DNA from: Nocardioides ochotonae
GTDB taxonomy: Bacteria; Actinomycetota; Actinomycetes; Propionibacteriales; Nocardioidaceae
Length of the DNA stretch: 64,000 nucleotides
Reading direction: 5' to 3'
Assembly: GCF_011420305.2 (NCBI RefSeq)
Contig: NZ_CP061769.1
Location: forward strand, 3,893,001-3,957,000
Positions within the stretch are counted from its first letter, which is position 1, and each line of letters begins with the position of its first letter. The notes beneath the pieces are model-generated. The model saw nothing but the letters and a program-made list of their open reading frames with translations, was not told the origin of the DNA and ran no database searches. Made by a program: the position numbers and the translations under genes. Shown piece by piece: positions 47,995 through 56,984 of this stretch.

Positions 47995-49446
47995 ATGGAC
48001 GAGCAGCCCACGCCGCGGCCCGCGCCCGGCTCCCCCGCATCCCCCGGCGCCGCCGACGACGAGTACGTCGCAGACCCGCGCCGCTGGCGGATCCTCGGCG
48101 TCAACCTGGTCGTCGGGTTCATGTCCCTCCTCGACGTCACGGTCGTCAACGTCGCGCTGCCCTCGATGCAGGACGCGCTCGACACGTCCACCTCCACGGT
48201 GCAGTGGGTGGTCTCGGGCTACGCGCTGACCTTCGGGCTGACCCTCGTCGCGGGTGGCCGCCTCGGGGACGCCTACGGGCGGCGCCGGCTGATGGCGCTC
48301 GGGCTGCTCGGCTTCATGGCGGCCAGCGTGCTGGTCGGACTGGCCCCCAACGTCGAGACGGTGATCCTGGCCCGGCTCCTCCAGGGGGCGGCGGCCGGCC
48401 TGCTCACCCCGCAGAACACCGGCCTGATCCAGGACCTGTTCCGCGGCGCGGAGCGCGGGCGCGCGTTCGGCATGTTCGGCGTCACGGTCGCGACGGCCTC
48501 CGCGCTGGGCCCGGTCATCGGCGGCTCGATCATCGCGGTGGCCGGCGAGGAGGACGGCTGGCGCTGGCTGTTCTGGATCAACGTCCCCATCGGTCTGGCC
48601 GCGCTGGTCGGCATCCTGCGCCTCACCCCCGGTCGTCGTGGCGAGGAGCGGCCGTGGATCGACGTGGTCGGCGCCCTGCTGCTCGGGCTGACGGTGCTCG
48701 CCGTGCTGTGGCCGATGGTGATCGCCGAGAGCGGCGCCCGGCTGCCGCTGCTCCTCATCCCACTCGCCGTACCGCTGGGGTGGGCGTTCGTGCGCTGGGA
48801 GGCCCGGCTGCGCCGGATCGGCCGCCCCCCGCTGCTCGAGGTGGGGCTGCTGCGCCAGGTGCCGGGCTACGCCGACGGCCTGGTCATCGGCACCCTCTAC
48901 TTCACCGGGTTCACCGGGATCTTCCTGGTGCTCTCGGTGCACCTGCAGGAGCACCTCGGGCTCTCCCCGCTGGAGGCCGGCCTGCTGATCACGCCCTTCG
49001 CGGTCGGGTCGGGGGTCACCTCGCCGGTCGCCGGCCGCCTGGTCAGCCGGATCGGGCGCCGGATCACGGTCTGGGCGCTGCTGATGATGATGTCGGGCGT
49101 CGTGCTCGTCGCCCTGCTCGCGCCGGGTCGCGAGGGCGCCTCGCTGGCCCTGGTGCTGGTGCCGTGCCTGCTGCTGGCCGGCATCGGCGCGGGCGGGGTG
49201 ATCTCGCCCAACTTCACCCTGACCCTCGCCGACGTCCCACCGGTGATGGGCGGCGCGGCCGGTGGCGCGGTGCAGACCGGGCAGCGCATCGGCACCGCGT
49301 TCGGTGCCGCACTGCTGATGACCGCCTACGGCACCGGGTCAGCGACCTCGCCCGCCGTCGGCCTGCGCGCCGCGCTGGTCACCGCGCTGGTGCTGCTCAG
49401 CCTCGCCCTGGTGGTGGCGATCCGCTCGGCACGCGCCGAGCACTGA
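47995..49446 (+). CDS. EmrB/QacA-type MFS exporter
   Basis: 483 aa with about 14 predicted helices. The opening RRWRILGVNLVVGFMSLLDV, VTVVNVALPSMQDALDT, WVVSGYALTFGLTLVAGGRL and GDAYGRRRLMALGLLGF include the MFS motif A (GDxxGRRR). It is a probable drug/proton antiporter. No TetR repressor is adjacent, so its control is not apparent. It is divergent from purC (106-bp gap). Confidence 0.92.
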   Translation: MDEQPTPRPAPGSPASPGAADDEYVADPRRWRILGVNLVVGFMSLLDVTVVNVALPSMQDALDTSTSTVQWVVSGYALTFGLTLVAGGRLGDAYGRRRLMALGLLGFMAASVLVGLAPNVETVILARLLQGAAAGLLTPQNTGLIQDLFRGAERGRAFGMFGVTVATASALGPVIGGSIIAVAGEEDGWRWLFWINVPIGLAALVGILRLTPGRRGEERPWIDVVGALLLGLTVLAVLWPMVIAESGARLPLLLIPLAVPLGWAFVRWEARLRRIGRPPLLEVGLLRQVPGYADGLVIGTLYFTGFTGIFLVLSVHLQEHLGLSPLEAGLLITPFAVGSGVTSPVAGRLVSRIGRRITVWALLMMMSGVVLVALLAPGREGASLALVLVPCLLLAGIGAGGVISPNFTLTLADVPPVMGGAAGGAVQTGQRIGTAFGAALLMTAYGTGSATSPAVGLRAALVTALVLLSLALVVAIRSARAEH

Positions 49447-49517
49447 CTCGCGCTGGGCGCAGCGGACGCCACCGAAGGGGTCTTGACGCTCCTCGCCCAC
49501 CGGGTGTCGAGTGGCTC

Positions 49518-50087
49518 ATGGCTTTCCTCCACGACGCTCCGGACACCCCAGAGGCGCAGGCGCTGTACGACGCGGACGTGGCCGACGACGGCTACATCAT
49601 GGATCTCTCGCGCCTGTGGGCCCACCACCCGCCCGCGCATGACGGGCTGTTCGCGCTGCTCGACGACGTCGTCGCGGCGGGCGAGCTCACGCTGCGCCAG
49701 CGCGGGATCCTGGTCGCGGCGTGCGCGTCCACGATCGGCGACTCCTACTGCGCGCTGGCCTGGGGCGGGAGGCTCGCGAGCGTCGCGGACCCCGACCTCG
49801 CCGTCGCCGTGCTGAGCGGCTCCCACGACGGGCTGAGCCCCGCGGAGCGGGCGATGGCGGCCTGGGCGCGGGCGGTCGCCCGGGACGCCAACGCCACCAC
49901 CGCCGGCGACGTCGAGGAGCTGCGCGCCGCGGGCTGGACCGAGCGGCAGATCTTCGCGATCACCGTCTTCGTGGCGCTGCGCGCGGCGTTCTCCACCGTC
50001 AACGACGCTCTCGGCGCGGTGCCCGACCCCGAGCTGCGTGCCGGCGTGCCGGCGCCGGTCCGCGACGCCGTCACCTGGGGACGCTGA
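49518..50087 (+). CDS. Carboxymuconolactone-decarboxylase/AhpD-like protein
   Basis: 189 aa from ATG 49518. The all-helical CMD fold has LRQRGILVAACASTIGDSYC followed by ALAWGGRLA, where AhpD peroxidases carry E-x-C-x-x-C-x3-H. Only one of the two redox cysteines is visible (SYCALAWGG), so a full thiol peroxidase cycle is doubtful. The second half (LSPAERAMAAWARAVARDAN, TERQIFAITVFVALRAAFST) is typical of the peroxidase-related family. Substrate unknown. It is convergent with the sigma-factor operon. Confidence 0.8.
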   Translation: MAFLHDAPDTPEAQALYDADVADDGYIMDLSRLWAHHPPAHDGLFALLDDVVAAGELTLRQRGILVAACASTIGDSYCALAWGGRLASVADPDLAVAVLSGSHDGLSPAERAMAAWARAVARDANATTAGDVEELRAAGWTERQIFAITVFVALRAAFSTVNDALGAVPDPELRAGVPAPVRDAVTWGR

Positions 50088-50104
50088 GTGCTGCCGCCTC
50101 AGCG
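50082..50104. terminator. Convergent hairpin containing both stop codons
   Basis: CGCTGAG (50082-50088) pairs with CTCAGCG (50098-50104). The TGA stop of each converging gene is inside an arm. Confidence 0.5.
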
Positions 50105-51136
50105 CGGGCAGCCCAGCGCCTCGCGGTAGCGCGGGAGGCGACCCTCGGCGACGTCGTCGGCGAACTGCCAGACCACCTCGGCGTAGTCCCCCTCGTCGCG
50201 CATCTCCACCAGCACCGGCCAGTCGCGGGAGGTGCCCAGCGCGGTCACCGCGGTGGCCGCCCGCTCGTCCTGGCCGGCCCGCCGTGCGGCGCGGTACTCC
50301 CCGAGCCAGGCGCAGGCCACGGCACCGGCGACGTCGACACCGAGGTGGTAGGGGTCGACCTGCTCCGAGGTGATCGACGCGGGGTCGAGGCCGGGCGGCA
50401 GGGCGGGGTCAGCCACGGAGCGGATCGCGTCGAGGATCTCCGCGATCGCCTCGGCACGCTCGGCGCTGGTCACGGCCTCTCCGCTCAGCACCGCCTCGAA
50501 GCCGGCCAGGTCGACCTGCCGCAGCCGGGTGAGCAGGCCCTCGTAGACCTCGCGGTCCATCCCGCTGCCGCGGACCTCCGCCCAGTGCCCGTGCTGCACC
50601 GGCCGCAGCACCGTGTGGTCGGTGGCGCCGTAGGCCCACAGCCGGGACTCCAGGCCGAGCACCACGATCGGCTCGCCGGGCGAGCGCGGGTCGGTGATGT
50701 GCTCGCGGTCGAAGAGGTAGTCCTCGTAGGAGTCGGCCTCGCCCCACATCACCGAGACCACCTGCGTGCCGCGCTCGTAGGTCAGCTCCGCGCTGGCCTC
50801 CTCGACGGCCGAGGTGACCAGGGTCCAGCCCGGGGCGTCGAGGACCACCCGGTAGGACTCCGCGGCGACGGGCTCGTGGCCGGTCCGCTGCCCGGCGGCC
50901 GTCCCGGCCAGACCGCCGGTGCCGTCGCCGCCCCCGCCCCACCACAGCGGGACGAGCGCCAGCGCCGCCACGGTGGCGGCGACCAGCGGCGCGACCCAGC
51001 GGGTGCGGCGCGCGCGGACGACGGACGGCTCGGTGCGCTCGCGGAGCGGCGTGCTCACGATCTCCTCCAGGAGGTCGGCGCGTCCGCGGGACAGCGGCAG
51101 CGAGGCCACGGCCTCGTCGGTCAGCTTGGGGTTCAC
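50099..51136 (-). CDS. Single-pass membrane protein paired with the ECF sigma factor
   Basis: 345 aa from GTG 51136. Residues 1-45 are cytosolic, about 46-65 hydrophobic (WVAPLVAATVAALALVPLWW), and the remaining part is probably extracellular, with no recognised fold. The first 45 residues (LTDEAVASLPLSRGRADLLE) could contact the sigma factor. Its start overlaps the sigma stop (GTGA), the arrangement of sigma/anti-sigma pairs. No zinc-binding anti-sigma motif (HxxxCxxC) is present, so anti-sigma activity is inference. Confidence 0.7.
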   Translation of the reverse strand: MNPKLTDEAVASLPLSRGRADLLEEIVSTPLRERTEPSVVRARRTRWVAPLVAATVAALALVPLWWGGGGDGTGGLAGTAAGQRTGHEPVAAESYRVVLDAPGWTLVTSAVEEASAELTYERGTQVVSVMWGEADSYEDYLFDREHITDPRSPGEPIVVLGLESRLWAYGATDHTVLRPVQHGHWAEVRGSGMDREVYEGLLTRLRQVDLAGFEAVLSGEAVTSAERAEAIAEILDAIRSVADPALPPGLDPASITSEQVDPYHLGVDVAGAVACAWLGEYRAARRAGQDERAATAVTALGTSRDWPVLVEMRDEGDYAEVVWQFADDVAEGRLPRYREALGCPR

Positions 51137-51699
51137 GGCGTCTCCTCCTGGGCGGCGAGCAGGTCTGTGGAGTGGTGGTGTCCGGCCGGCTCCGGATCGT
51201 TGCCGAGCGCCTCGCGCAGCCGGGCCCGGGCCCGGGAGAGGCGCGGGCGGACCACTACCGTGGTCAGCCCCAGAACCTCGGCGATCTCCCGCGGCTGGAG
51301 CCCCTCCCACAGGTGCAGCTCGAGCACCTCCTGGTCCCGGCCGCTCAGCCGGCGCATGGCCTCGGTGACGTCGGCGCGCTGGACGACGTCGGCGGACGGG
51401 TCCGGGAGGGCAGCGGGCAACTCCCGGCGCAGGCGCGCGCCGAGGTCGCTGCGGCGGTGCTCCCCGCGGCGGTGGTTGGCCAGGGTCCGGCGCGCGACGC
51501 CATAGAGCCAGGGCCGGGCCTCCTCCCCCGGCGGCACGTGCGCGAGCCGTCGCCACGCGACCAGGAAGGTCTCCGCGGTGACGTCGGCGGCGTCCTCCGG
51601 GCGGTCGGTGCGCCGCAGGGCGTAGCCGAGCACGGCGTCGAAGTACGCGGCGTACAGCCGGCGGAACTCCTGTTCACGTCCCTCGGGGAACTGGCTCAT
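51133..51699 (-). CDS. ECF-type sigma-70 factor
   Basis: 188 aa from ATG 51699. Region 2: FRRLYAAYFDAVLGYALRRT, DRPEDAADVTAETFLVAWRR. Region 4: MRRLSGRDQEVLELHLWEGL, QPREIAEVLGLTTVVVRPRL, typical of SigE/RpoE-like ECFs of actinobacteria. It directs RNA polymerase to its own regulon; promoter specificity cannot be read here. It is co-translated with the membrane protein at 50099-51136. Confidence 0.9.
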   Translation of the reverse strand: MSQFPEGREQEFRRLYAAYFDAVLGYALRRTDRPEDAADVTAETFLVAWRRLAHVPPGEEARPWLYGVARRTLANHRRGEHRRSDLGARLRRELPAALPDPSADVVQRADVTEAMRRLSGRDQEVLELHLWEGLQPREIAEVLGLTTVVVRPRLSRARARLREALGNDPEPAGHHHSTDLLAAQEETP

Positions 51700-51793
51700 G
51701 TCCCCACCATGTCCGGCACGGGACCGAGCGTTGCGGCTCCACGCGCTGACGCGTGTCGTCGTGGCGGGGCGGTCAGCCCCGCCGCGGGCTACC

Positions 51794-53224
51794 TCAGAGG
51801 ATCTCGCCCGGCACGTACGCCGCGGCGTCGGGGTGACGCGCGGCGATCTCGCCGACCCGGCGCACGACCTCCTGCACCTGCGCCACCGCGGCGCCGGTGA
51901 AGGTGATCGGCTCGGCGACCAGCGAGGCCAGCTGCGCGGCGTCGAGGCCCAGGCGGGGGTCGGCGGCGAGCTTGTCGAAGACGTCGTTGTGGGCCTGTCC
52001 GCGGCGCATGTCGAGCGCGGTGCCGACGGCGGCTTCCTTGATCGCCTCGTGGGCGGCCTCGCGGCCCACGCCGTTGCGCACCGCTGCCATCAGCACCTTG
52101 GTGGTGGCCAGGAACGGCAGGTAGCGGTCCAGCTCGCGCTGGATGACGGCCGGGAAGGCACCGAACTCGTCGAGCACGGTGAGGAAGGTCTGGAACAGCC
52201 CGTCGGCGGCGAAGAACGCGTCCGGCAGCGCCACGCGGCGCACCACGGAGTCGGAGACGTCGCCCTCGTTCCACTGGTCCCCGGCGAGCTCGCCGATCAT
52301 CGAGACGTGGCCGCGCAGCACGACGGCGAGGCCGTTGACGCGCTCGCAGGAGCGGCTGTTCATCTTGTGCGGCATCGCCGAGGAGCCGACCTGCCCCTCC
52401 TTGAAGCCCTCGGTGACGATCTCGTTGCCGGCCATCAGGCGCACCGTGGTGGCCAGGTTGGAGGGCGCCGCCACCAGCTGGGCCAGCGAGGTGACCACGT
52501 CGTAGTCGAGCGAGCGCGGGTAGACCTGCCCGACGCTGGTGAACACCCGGTCGAAGCCGAGGTGGGCAGCGACCCGTCCCTCGAGGTCGGCGAGGCGGGC
52601 CTCGTCGCCGTCGAGCAGGTCGAGCATGTCCTGGGCGGTGCCCATCGGGCCCTTGATGCCGCGCAGCGGGTAGCGGCCCAGCAGGTCCTCGACCCGCTCG
52701 ATGCCGACCATCAGCTCGTCGGCGGCGGTCGCGAAGCGCTTGCCCAGCGTGGTCGCCTGCGCCGCCACGTTGTGGCTGCGCCCGGCCATCACGGTGACCT
52801 CGTGCTCGGCGGCGAGCCGGCCGAGGCGCACCAGCGCGGCCACCGCACGGTCGCGCACCAGGGCGAGCGACTGGCGGACCTGGAGCTGCTCGACGTTCTC
52901 GGTGAGGTCGCGCGAGGTCATGCCCTTGTGGATGTGCTCGTGCCCGGCGAGGTCGCAGAACTCCTCGATGCGGGCCTTCACGTCGTGGCGGGTGACCCGC
53001 TCACGGGCCGCGATCGAGGCCAGGTCGACGCCGGCCTCGCCGCGGTCGACGACGGCCTGGTAGGCCTCGATCACACCGTCGGGGACCTCGATGCCGAGGT
53101 CGCGCTGGGCCCTCAGCACCGCCACCCACAGCTGGCGCTCCAGCACGATCTTGTGCTCGGGCGACCAGATCCGGGCCAGCTCGGCGCTCGCGTAGCGGGT
53201 GGCCAGCACGTTGGGGACGCTCAT
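51794..53224 (-). CDS. purB: Adenylosuccinate lyase
   Basis: 476 aa from ATG 53224. The fumarase/ASL superfamily signature is GSSAMPHKMNSRSCERVNGL. NVLATRYASAELARIWSPEH is the N-terminal consensus; EHIHKGMTSRDLTENVEQLQ and AGRSHNVAAQATTLGKRFA are active-site segments. It cleaves SAICAR and adenylosuccinate, giving fumarate. The ATG shares one base with the purD stop (TGATG), so translation is coupled. Confidence 0.96.
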   Translation of the reverse strand: MSVPNVLATRYASAELARIWSPEHKIVLERQLWVAVLRAQRDLGIEVPDGVIEAYQAVVDRGEAGVDLASIAARERVTRHDVKARIEEFCDLAGHEHIHKGMTSRDLTENVEQLQVRQSLALVRDRAVAALVRLGRLAAEHEVTVMAGRSHNVAAQATTLGKRFATAADELMVGIERVEDLLGRYPLRGIKGPMGTAQDMLDLLDGDEARLADLEGRVAAHLGFDRVFTSVGQVYPRSLDYDVVTSLAQLVAAPSNLATTVRLMAGNEIVTEGFKEGQVGSSAMPHKMNSRSCERVNGLAVVLRGHVSMIGELAGDQWNEGDVSDSVVRRVALPDAFFAADGLFQTFLTVLDEFGAFPAVIQRELDRYLPFLATTKVLMAAVRNGVGREAAHEAIKEAAVGTALDMRRGQAHNDVFDKLAADPRLGLDAAQLASLVAEPITFTGAAVAQVQEVVRRVGEIAARHPDAAAYVPGEIL

Positions 53225-54507
53225 CAGGACTCCTTGACGGAGGCGCCTTCGACGACGCCCAGGGGTTCGGCTGCGATGTCCGAGCGGCACTGGAGGCCCT
53301 CGAACGAGATCTTCTCGGCGGCCGCGTAGGCGCGGGCCCGCGCGTCGGCCACGTCGGCGCCGGTGGCACGCACGGCGAGCACCCGCCCGCCGGCGGTGAC
53401 CAGCTCCTCGTCCACCAGCGCGGTGCCGGCGTGGATGACGTCGATGTCCGGCTCCGCGTCGGCATGGGAGACCCCGTCGATCACGTCGCCCTTCGAGGAG
53501 GACTCGGGGTAGCCGGCCGAGGCCAGCACCACGCTCACGGCCGCCTCGTCGCGGAAGCGCGGGGCCTCCACCTCAGCCAGACGGCCTTCGGCGGCGGCGA
53601 GCAGCAGCCCGCCCAGCGGGGTGTCCAGCACCGCCAGCACCGGCTGGATGTCGGGGTCGCCGAAGCGGACGTTGAACTCGATGACCCGCGGGCCGGCTGC
53701 GGTCAGCGCGAGACCGACGTAGAGGCAGCCCACGAACGGCGCCCCGCGGCGGACCATCTCCGCCAGCGTCGGCTGCACCACCGTCTCGACCACGGTGCTC
53801 GCCAGGTCGGCGGGCGCCCAGGTCAGCGGCGTGTAGGAGCCCATGCCGCCGGTGTTGGGGCCGCGGCCGCCGTCGAAGATCCGCTTGAAGTCCTGCGCCG
53901 GCTGCAGCGGGTAGGTCGTGGTGCCGTCGCAGACCGCGAACAGCGACACCTCCGGGCCGTCGAGGAACTCCTCGACCACCACGCGCCCACACCCGGCGGC
54001 GTGGGCGAGCGCCTCGTCGCGGTCGGTGGTCACCACGACGCCCTTGCCGGCGGCGAGCGCGTCGTCCTTCACGACGTACGGCGCGCCGTAGGCATCCAGC
54101 GCGGCCGCCACCTCCGCGGGGGTGTCGCAGGTGGCGGAGCGGGCGGTCGGCACGCCCGCCGCCGCCATGACCTCCTTGGAGAACGCCTTGGATCCCTCGA
54201 GGCGGGCCGCCTCGCGCGACGGGCCGAAGCAGGCGATGCCGGCGGCACGCACCGCGTCGGCGACGCCCGCCACGAGCGGGGCCTCCGGCCCGACGACGAC
54301 CAGGTCGGCGTCGATGGCGATGGCCAGCGCGGCCACCGCCTCCGGGTCCATCGCGTCGACGTCGTGCAGCGTCGCCACCTCGCCGATGCCGGGGTTGCCG
54401 GGCGCGGCGTGCACCTCGGCGACGCCGGGGTCACGGGAGAGGGCGAGCGCCAGGGCGTGCTCGCGCCCGCCGGTGCCGATCACGAGGCAGCGCAGGGAGG
54501 TCGTCAC
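53224..54507 (-). CDS. purD: Phosphoribosylamine-glycine ligase
   Basis: 427 aa from GTG 54507. CLVIGTGGREHALALALSRD is the N-terminal Rossmann-like motif. LVVVGPEAPLVAGVADAVR, the ATP-grasp core YVVKDDALAAGKGVVVTTDR and the signature RFGDPDIQPVLA (with FNV) complete it. It makes GAR from PRA and glycine. It is followed by purB with a one-base overlap. Confidence 0.96.
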   Translation of the reverse strand: MTTSLRCLVIGTGGREHALALALSRDPGVAEVHAAPGNPGIGEVATLHDVDAMDPEAVAALAIAIDADLVVVGPEAPLVAGVADAVRAAGIACFGPSREAARLEGSKAFSKEVMAAAGVPTARSATCDTPAEVAAALDAYGAPYVVKDDALAAGKGVVVTTDRDEALAHAAGCGRVVVEEFLDGPEVSLFAVCDGTTTYPLQPAQDFKRIFDGGRGPNTGGMGSYTPLTWAPADLASTVVETVVQPTLAEMVRRGAPFVGCLYVGLALTAAGPRVIEFNVRFGDPDIQPVLAVLDTPLGGLLLAAAEGRLAEVEAPRFRDEAAVSVVLASAGYPESSSKGDVIDGVSHADAEPDIDVIHAGTALVDEELVTAGGRVLAVRATGADVADARARAYAAAEKISFEGLQCRSDIAAEPLGVVEGASVKES

Positions 54508-54572
54508 GTGGGGTCCTTGTCGCGAGGTGCGGGCCCGGCCCGCTGGGGGCCGGGTCGGGAGATTTCGGCAGG

Positions 54573-55856
54573 TCAGCCGTTGACGACGATGGTCTGCTCG
54601 CGGCCGGGTCCGACGCCCACGCCCCAGATCTTGGCCCCGGAGATCGACTCCAGCGCCCGGACGTAGGTCTGGGCGTTGGCCGGGAGGTCCTCGAAGGTGC
54701 GGCAGCCCGAGATGTCGGTCTTCCAGCCCTCGAAGTACTCATAGATCGGCGTGGCGTGGTGGAACTCGGTCTGGGTCATCGGCATCTCCTCGACCCGCTT
54801 CCCGTCGACCTCGTAGGCCACGCAGACCGGGATCCGCTCCCAGCTGTCGAGGACGTCGAGCTTGGTGAGGAAGAACTCGGTGAGGCCGTTGACCCGGGCG
54901 GCGTAGCGCGCGACCACGGCGTCGTACCAGCCGCAGCGACGGGTGCGGCCGGTCGAGACGCCGATCTCGCCGCCGATGCGCTGCAGCTCCAGGCCGTCCT
55001 CGTCGAAGAGCTCGGTCGGGAACGGACCCGAGCCGACGCGGGTGGTGTAGGCCTTGATCACGCCGATCACCCGGTCGATGCGGGTCGGGCCGACGCCCGA
55101 GCCCACGCACACGCCGCCGGCGACCGGGTTGCTGCTGGTCACGAACGGGTAGGTGCCGTGGTCGACGTCGAGCATCGTGGCCTGGGCACCCTCGAACAGC
55201 ACCGTCCTGCCCTCGTCGAGGGCGTTGTTGAGCAGCAGCGAGGTGTCGGCGACCATCGGACGCAGCCGGTCGGTGTAGGAGAGCAGCTCCTCGAGCACCG
55301 TGTCGACCTCGATGGCGCGACGGTTGTAGATCTTGGTGAGCAGGTGGTTGCGCACGTCCAGGGCAGCCTCGAGCTTCTCGCGCAGGATGCCCTCGTCGAA
55401 CAGGTCGGCGACGCGGATGCCGATGCGGCCGACCTTGTCGGAGTACGCCGGGCCGATGCCGCGCCCGGTCGTCCCGATCTGGTTCTTGCCCAGGAACCGC
55501 TCGGTGACCTTGTCGATCACCGAGTGGTAGGAGGCGATGACGTGGGCATTGGCCGACACGACCAGGTCAGCGACCTCGACCCCGCGCTCGATGAGCCCAT
55601 CGAGCTCGCGGAACAGCGCCTCGGGCGAGACCACGACGCCGTTGGCGATGACGCTGGTCGCGCCGGGCGTCAGGATCCCGCTGGGCAGCAGGTGGGTGGC
55701 GAACTTCTCGCCGTTGACCACGATCGTGTGGCCGGCGTTGTGACCACCGGAGGTGCGGACGACGAAGTCGATGGGGTCGGTCGTCGCCAGCAGGTCGGTC
55801 GCCTTGCCCTTGCCCTCGTCACCCCATTGGGCTCCGAGCACGACAACAGCGGGCAT
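54573..55856 (-). CDS. purA: Adenylosuccinate synthetase
   Basis: 427 aa from ATG 55856 with AGGGG about six bases upstream. The GTP-binding start is [78 protein letters not shown] and [16 protein letters not shown] are signatures. It commits IMP to AMP synthesis with aspartate and GTP. The 5' region contains two consecutive hairpins (55876-55920). It is likely co-directional with purD and purB. Confidence 0.97.
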   Translation of the reverse strand: MPAVVVLGAQWGDEGKGKATDLLATTDPIDFVVRTSGGHNAGHTIVVNGEKFATHLLPSGILTPGATSVIANGVVVSPEALFRELDGLIERGVEVADLVVSANAHVIASYHSVIDKVTERFLGKNQIGTTGRGIGPAYSDKVGRIGIRVADLFDEGILREKLEAALDVRNHLLTKIYNRRAIEVDTVLEELLSYTDRLRPMVADTSLLLNNALDEGRTVLFEGAQATMLDVDHGTYPFVTSSNPVAGGVCVGSGVGPTRIDRVIGVIKAYTTRVGSGPFPTELFDEDGLELQRIGGEIGVSTGRTRRCGWYDAVVARYAARVNGLTEFFLTKLDVLDSWERIPVCVAYEVDGKRVEEMPMTQTEFHHATPIYEYFEGWKTDISGCRTFEDLPANAQTYVRALESISGAKIWGVGVGPGREQTIVVNG

Positions 55857-55875
55857 GAGGGTCCCCTCATCGTAG

Positions 55876-55920
55876 GTTGCAGAGAAATGCAACGGGCCCC
55901 GACGACAAGTGCATCGGGGC
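55876..55920 (-). promoter_or_regulatory. Two-hairpin leader region upstream of purA
   Basis: Reading on the minus strand: GCCCCGA (55920-55914 side) pairs with TCGGGGC (55902-55896). GTTGCA-TTTCTC-TGCAAC (55893-55876) follows, then the ribosome site. No known riboswitch class is recognised. The hairpins could be a leader or part of a divergent operator. Confidence 0.35.
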
Positions 55921-55981
55921 TCTTGCGACGCGATGCTAGCAAACTGCGGCAACGAGGGCCCGTCCTCGCCGAGGCGCGGGA

Positions 55982-55987
55982 TAGTGT
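55982..55987 (+). promoter_or_regulatory. -10 element of a leaderless diacylglycerol-kinase transcript
   Basis: TAGTGT, seven bases (CCGCGAC), then the GTG at 55995. Confidence 0.5.
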
Positions 55988-55994
55988 CCGCGAC

Positions 55995-56912
55995 GTGGAC
56001 CCGATCCTGGTGATCAAGAACAGCGACGCCGGCAGCCTCGAGGAGGAGACCCTCGAGCTCGCGCTGGCGATCCTGCGCGAGCACGCCTCGGTGGAGGTCC
56101 AGACCACCTCCAACCCCGGGGAGCTGGACGGGGCGCTCACCCGGGCCGGGTCACGGCGCATCGTCGTGGCCGGCGGGGACGGCAGCCTGCACGCCGTCGT
56201 GGCCGCGCTGCACCGGCGCAACGACCTGCACGAGGCGGTCCTGGGCCTGCTGCCCCTCGGCACCGGCAACGACTTCGCCCGCGGCAACGACATCCCCCTC
56301 GACGTCGAGAAGGCCGCCCGCGTGATCATCGACGGCGAGGTACGCCGGATGGACGTGCTGCTCGACGAGGTCGGCCAGGTGGTCGTCAACAACGTGCATG
56401 CCGGCGCCGGCGCCCAGGCCAGCCGCCGCGGGGCCCGCTGGAAGTCGCGGCTGGGCAAGGTCGGCGTGGGCAAGGTCAACCTCGGCCGGCTCGGCTACCC
56501 GATCGGCGCGGCACTGGCCTCGGTCCGCCCGCCGTTCGTGCGCCTGCGCGTCGAGGTCGACGGCGAGCTGGTCTGCGACTGGGACCGCCCGGTGCTGATG
56601 GTCGCGGTCGGCAACGGCAGCCACGTCGGCGCCGGCACCGTGCTCAACCCCGACGCCGAGGCCGACGACGGCCGCGTCGACGTCGTGGTCTCGCTGGCGA
56701 CCGGCCCGCTGGCCCGGGTGGGCTACGTCCTGGGGCTGATGCGCGGGCGGCACACCGAGCGCGAGGACGTGCTGCACCTGCGCGGATCCTCGGTCTCGGT
56801 CAGCGGCGAGAGCTTCTGGTGCAGCGCCGACGGGGAGATCTACGGCCCGGAGCGCTCGCGCACCTGGCACGTCGAGCCCGCGGCGTACGCGATGATGATG
56901 CCGCGCGGCTGA
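55995..56912 (+). CDS. Diacylglycerol/lipid kinase family protein
   Basis: 305 aa from GTG 55995. The DAGK catalytic domain begins [20 protein letters not shown]. The key glycine-rich motif is [16 protein letters not shown], then [20 protein letters not shown]. The C-terminal NAD-kinase-like sandwich follows ([30 protein letters not shown]). It phosphorylates a lipid headgroup or related alcohol. It is divergent from purA with about 140 bp between starts. Confidence 0.9.
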   Translation: MDPILVIKNSDAGSLEEETLELALAILREHASVEVQTTSNPGELDGALTRAGSRRIVVAGGDGSLHAVVAALHRRNDLHEAVLGLLPLGTGNDFARGNDIPLDVEKAARVIIDGEVRRMDVLLDEVGQVVVNNVHAGAGAQASRRGARWKSRLGKVGVGKVNLGRLGYPIGAALASVRPPFVRLRVEVDGELVCDWDRPVLMVAVGNGSHVGAGTVLNPDAEADDGRVDVVVSLATGPLARVGYVLGLMRGRHTEREDVLHLRGSSVSVSGESFWCSADGEIYGPERSRTWHVEPAAYAMMMPRG

Positions 56913-56984
56913 GGCCGAGCCGCGCTCACGCGGTAGCGTGGCGGGTCGAGTCCCACCCCCGCACGCACAGGAGAACGCAGCGCC

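Noticed and set aside
49518..50087. True AhpD alkyl-hydroperoxidase
   Set aside because: The C-x-x-C redox pair is incomplete, so only family membership is claimed.
55876..55920. Known riboswitch before purA
   Set aside because: No purine, PRPP or ykkC-type consensus is recognisable; left as an unassigned leader.
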